Of a stretch of DNA of 64,000 bases, positions 62,039 through 64,000 are shown one piece after another. Numbering within the stretch: the first letter of the stretch is position 1; each line of letters starts with the position of its first letter. The DNA is from JAAXXJ01 sp964412455 (GTDB lineage Bacteria; Nitrospirota; UBA9217). Below the pieces are notes generated by a model that was given only the letters and a program-made list of their open reading frames with translations, was not told where the DNA came from and did not search any database. The stretch spans positions 99,955 through 163,954 of the forward strand of contig CAYPOT010000001.1 of assembly GCA_964412455.1 (NCBI GenBank). Reading direction: 5' to 3'. A program made the position numbers and the translations under genes.

Positions 62039-63448
62039 TTATCGTCGTTCCTTTCGCTCCCCCGGAACGTGGATCGCCCTGCCAAGCACATCTTCCGCGG
62101 CTTCCCCGATGCCCTCCGCGAACGTGGGATGCGCGTGGACCATATCCCCCAGCTGCCGCGCAGTCGCGCCCATGCGTATCGCCAGCGCCCCTTCATGGAC
62201 GAGGTCCGAAGCGCGGGCGCCGCAGACATGTACGCCAAGAACCTTGTCTGTTGCCGCATCGGCGATCACCTTGAAGAGGCCGGTAATCTCTCCCGTAGCA
62301 TGGGCCTTGCCCAGGGCCCGATAGGGGAACCTGCCGATTTTGACCGCGATCCCCTGTTCCCGTGCCTGATGCTCCCGAAGGCCCGCACTGCCGATCTCGG
62401 GCCTCGTGAATATCCCGGCGGGCACCGACGCATAGTCCATGCGTACATCACCGCCCAGGGCGTTCTCCGCCGCGACGATCCCCTGCCGGGACGCAACATG
62501 GGCCAGCATCATTCTGCCGGTCACGTCACCGACCGCATAGATGCCCGGAATGTTCGTCTCCATCTTTTCGTTCACCGGGATCTCACCGCGCTTTCCGGCC
62601 ACAAGACCGGCGTCCTCGAGCCGGAGGTGCTCCGTATTCAAGGACCGGCCGATGGATACCAGGACGGCATCGGCCTTGATCTCCTGCCCGCTTGAAAGGC
62701 TTGCGGTCACCATTCCCTCGGCTGTTTTTTCGATCGATACAACCGATGCGGAGGTGATCAGCTTGATCTTTGCTTTTTTCAGTTCCCGCTCGATGATGCC
62801 CGACATGTCCTCATCCTCGGTGGAAAGAGCGCGGGGCAGGAGCTCGACAAGAGTGACCTCGGAGCCGAGGGATCGGTAGATGAATGCAAACTCGCAGCCG
62901 ATGACGCCGGCGCCGATGATCAGGAGGTGTTTGGGAATGCTCTTCAATTGAACAGCGTCGTCGCTCGTCATGACGGTCTCCCCATCAAAGGGAAAACCGG
63001 CGACGCGTGCCGGCCGTGAGCCGGTGGCGATGATGATCCGGTCGGAGCGTATGTCCTGGGTGGTGCCGTCCTTCTGCACGGAGCGGACGACGGCTTCGGA
63101 GAGGAGTGAGCCTTTTCCGGGGATCAGGGTGATCCCCCGGCTTTTAAAAAGAGCGCGGATGCCTTTGACCTGGGTCTCGACGACCCTGTCCTTGCGCTCA
63201 CGGATCCTGTTCAGGTTAAACCGGACCTCGCCGGTCAGTTCGATGCCGAACTCCGCGGAGTTGCGAGCCTGTTCCAGTGCCTCGGTAGAGGCGATAAGGG
63301 TCTTGGTGGGAATGCATCCCCAGTTCAGGCAGGTACCGCCGACTTCGCTCTCCTCCACAACCGTCACCTGGGCCCCCCCCTGGGCGGCCCTGATGGCGGC
63401 AACGTAGCCGCCGGGACCAGCGCCGATGATCGTGAGCCTGGTCGGCAT
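62039..63448 (-). CDS. lpdA: Dihydrolipoyl dehydrogenase
   Basis: LpdA (E3/L-protein) reoxidises dihydrolipoyl groups with NAD. The 469 residues have the FAD loop IIGAGPGGYVAAIRAAQGG at the N-terminus, the redox disulfide in GGTCLNWGCIPTKT, the NAD-binding loop IIGAGVIGCEFAFIYRSLG and a C-terminal dimer domain with HAHPTFAEG. ATG 63448 lies 2 nt after the gcvH stop. A longer upstream open frame overlaps gcvH and is spurious. Pairing with gcvH suggests service in the glycine cleavage system or the reductive glycine pathway. Confidence 0.95.
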   Translation of the reverse strand: MPTRLTIIGAGPGGYVAAIRAAQGGAQVTVVEESEVGGTCLNWGCIPTKTLIASTEALEQARNSAEFGIELTGEVRFNLNRIRERKDRVVETQVKGIRALFKSRGITLIPGKGSLLSEAVVRSVQKDGTTQDIRSDRIIIATGSRPARVAGFPFDGETVMTSDDAVQLKSIPKHLLIIGAGVIGCEFAFIYRSLGSEVTLVELLPRALSTEDEDMSGIIERELKKAKIKLITSASVVSIEKTAEGMVTASLSSGQEIKADAVLVSIGRSLNTEHLRLEDAGLVAGKRGEIPVNEKMETNIPGIYAVGDVTGRMMLAHVASRQGIVAAENALGGDVRMDYASVPAGIFTRPEIGSAGLREHQAREQGIAVKIGRFPYRALGKAHATGEITGLFKVIADAATDKVLGVHVCGARASDLVHEGALAIRMGATARQLGDMVHAHPTFAEGIGEAAEDVLGRAIHVPGERKERR

Positions 63449-63450
63449 GG

Positions 63451-63840
63451 TCAGCGCTCTTCTTCCTCTTTCAGGAACTTCTCGTACTCGTCCCTGCTCA
63501 TCAGGTCGTTCACTTCCGAGGGATCGCTCATCGCGATCACGATGACCCATCCGTTGCCGTAGGGGTCCTCGTTGATGATCTCCGGAGAATCGGCGAGATC
63601 GCCGTTCACTTCCAGCACCGTGCCGGATACCGGACTGACGACCGGCGACGTGGCCTTTGTTGACTCGACCTCGCAAAGTTCTGAATCGGCATCCACTTCC
63701 GTGTCCACTTCGGGGAGATCGATATACACGATATCGCCGAGCTGGTGCTGGGCGAAATCGGTTATGCCGACCGTCGCGTGCTTTCCTTCCACGCGCACCC
63801 ATGCATGCTCGCGATGATACTTGATATCGTCTGGATTCAT
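63451..63840 (-). CDS. gcvH: Glycine cleavage system H protein
   Basis: The H protein carries the lipoyl-linked aminomethyl group between P, T and L proteins. The 129 residues show the family N-terminus (YHREHAWVRVEGKHATVGITDFAQ) and the lipoylation motif VESTKATSPVVSPVSG with the modified Lys near residue 64. The C-terminus has a helical EEYEKFLKEEEER-like tail (here DEYEKFLKEE). ATG 63840 has GGAGG 6 nt upstream. gcvP and gcvT are not in the window. Confidence 0.95.
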   Translation of the reverse strand: MNPDDIKYHREHAWVRVEGKHATVGITDFAQHQLGDIVYIDLPEVDTEVDADSELCEVESTKATSPVVSPVSGTVLEVNGDLADSPEIINEDPYGNGWVIVIAMSDPSEVNDLMSRDEYEKFLKEEEER

Positions 63841-63895
63841 CTGACACCTCCGGAGGGATAAGGACGGAATTACTTGGCAAATAAAGGGTGAATTG

Positions 63896-63924
63896 TATTT
63901 AGCGTATGTATGCTTTTTTGTCAA
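63896..63924 (-). promoter_or_regulatory. Sigma70 promoter for gcvH-lpdA
   Basis: TTGACA and TAAATA are spaced by 17 nt on the minus strand, about 55 nt before gcvH. It lies only 23 nt from the presumed intron 3' end. No glycine riboswitch was recognised in the short leader. Confidence 0.65.
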
Positions 63925-63946
63925 GCAAAAAAGGAACGGCACGAAG

Positions 63947-64000
63947 ATCGAGTAGGCGGGGGCCTCACAGCCCCAGCCTCTCACACCACCGTACGTGCCG
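63947..64000 (-). mobile_element. Group II intron 3' end (domains V-VI), remainder beyond the window
   Basis: Read on the minus strand, GCACGTACGGT is the 3' strand of a group II intron domain V. It is followed by a domain VI hairpin (GGGGC, TGTGAG loop, GCCCC) and the 3' terminus GCCTACTCGAT with the usual branch-A context and AY ending. The body with its reverse transcriptase would lie to the right of 64000. The 3' exon is the gcvH promoter region. The call rests on recognition of conserved 3' sequence, with only 54 nt visible. Confidence 0.7.

Noticed and set aside
63449..63880. A long N-terminal extension of LpdA (open frame up to 63880)
   Set aside because: It lies entirely over gcvH in another frame, is arginine-rich noise, and the normal LpdA FAD motif begins right after ATG 63448.

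Overview
The window looks like chromosomal DNA of a diderm bacterium with moderately high GC, probably from an environmental metagenome assembly, since it carries two 100-N gaps of placeholder size. LolC/LolD, TamB, a FadL-type porin, a PilB-PilT-PilC-PilS-PilR pilus operon, a multihaem c-type cytochrome, UbiD and many secreted lipoproteins fit an anaerobic, metal- or sulfur-cycling lineage such as Nitrospirota or a deltaproteobacterial (Desulfobacterota-like) group. This placement is inferred from gene content, not from a phylogeny.

Region 1 (1-10.1 kb, minus strand) is the translation/RNA operon rimP-nusA-ylxR/ylxQ-infB-DUF503-rbfA-nrnA-truB-rpsO-pnp, with a rimP leader hairpin at its head and a dispersed repeat between rimP and nusA. 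Region 2 (10.1-19.1 kb) holds divergent prmA, the lysS-lolC-(83-aa membrane protein)-lolD operon behind a consensus sigma70-type promoter, then ubiD, a CorC/CNNM protein and purC. Region 3 (19.3-30.2 kb) is the pilus motor and its two-component system (pilB-T-C-S-R), preceded by pgsA, an HTH gene, a PDZ/radical-SAM DUF512 gene and aroE, with a tRNA-Thr(CGT) upstream.

Region 4 (30.2-37.5 kb) is accessory: a shrunken Uma2-like ORF, a RelE/YafQ-type toxin-antitoxin pair, a secreted RCC1-repeat protein broken by an assembly gap, a long TCTG microsatellite running into a second gap, a cytochrome with up to 12 haem sites, an NHL propeller protein and ComFB. Region 5 (37.8-49 kb) has polA (possibly leaderless), tamB, glnD, a small secreted protein, a GxxExxY gene remnant inside inverted repeats, and mazG. 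Region 6 (49-59.8 kb) is a run of exported proteins: a zincin-like lipoprotein protease, a small secreted protein, a 1587-aa lipoprotein, a FadL-like barrel, an M48 protease and an SH3 protein. Region 7 (59.9-64 kb) has a CHASE2 adenylate/guanylate cyclase and gcvH-lpdA. The right edge appears to cut into the 3' end of a group II intron.

Several dispersed repeat families recur between genes. The most interesting pattern is a roughly 25-nt motif that abuts the 3' end of four minus-strand genes and contains the stop codon of two of them. The second is a CGCAGATT-type inverted-repeat family, one copy of which still encloses the C-terminal part of a GxxExxY gene.
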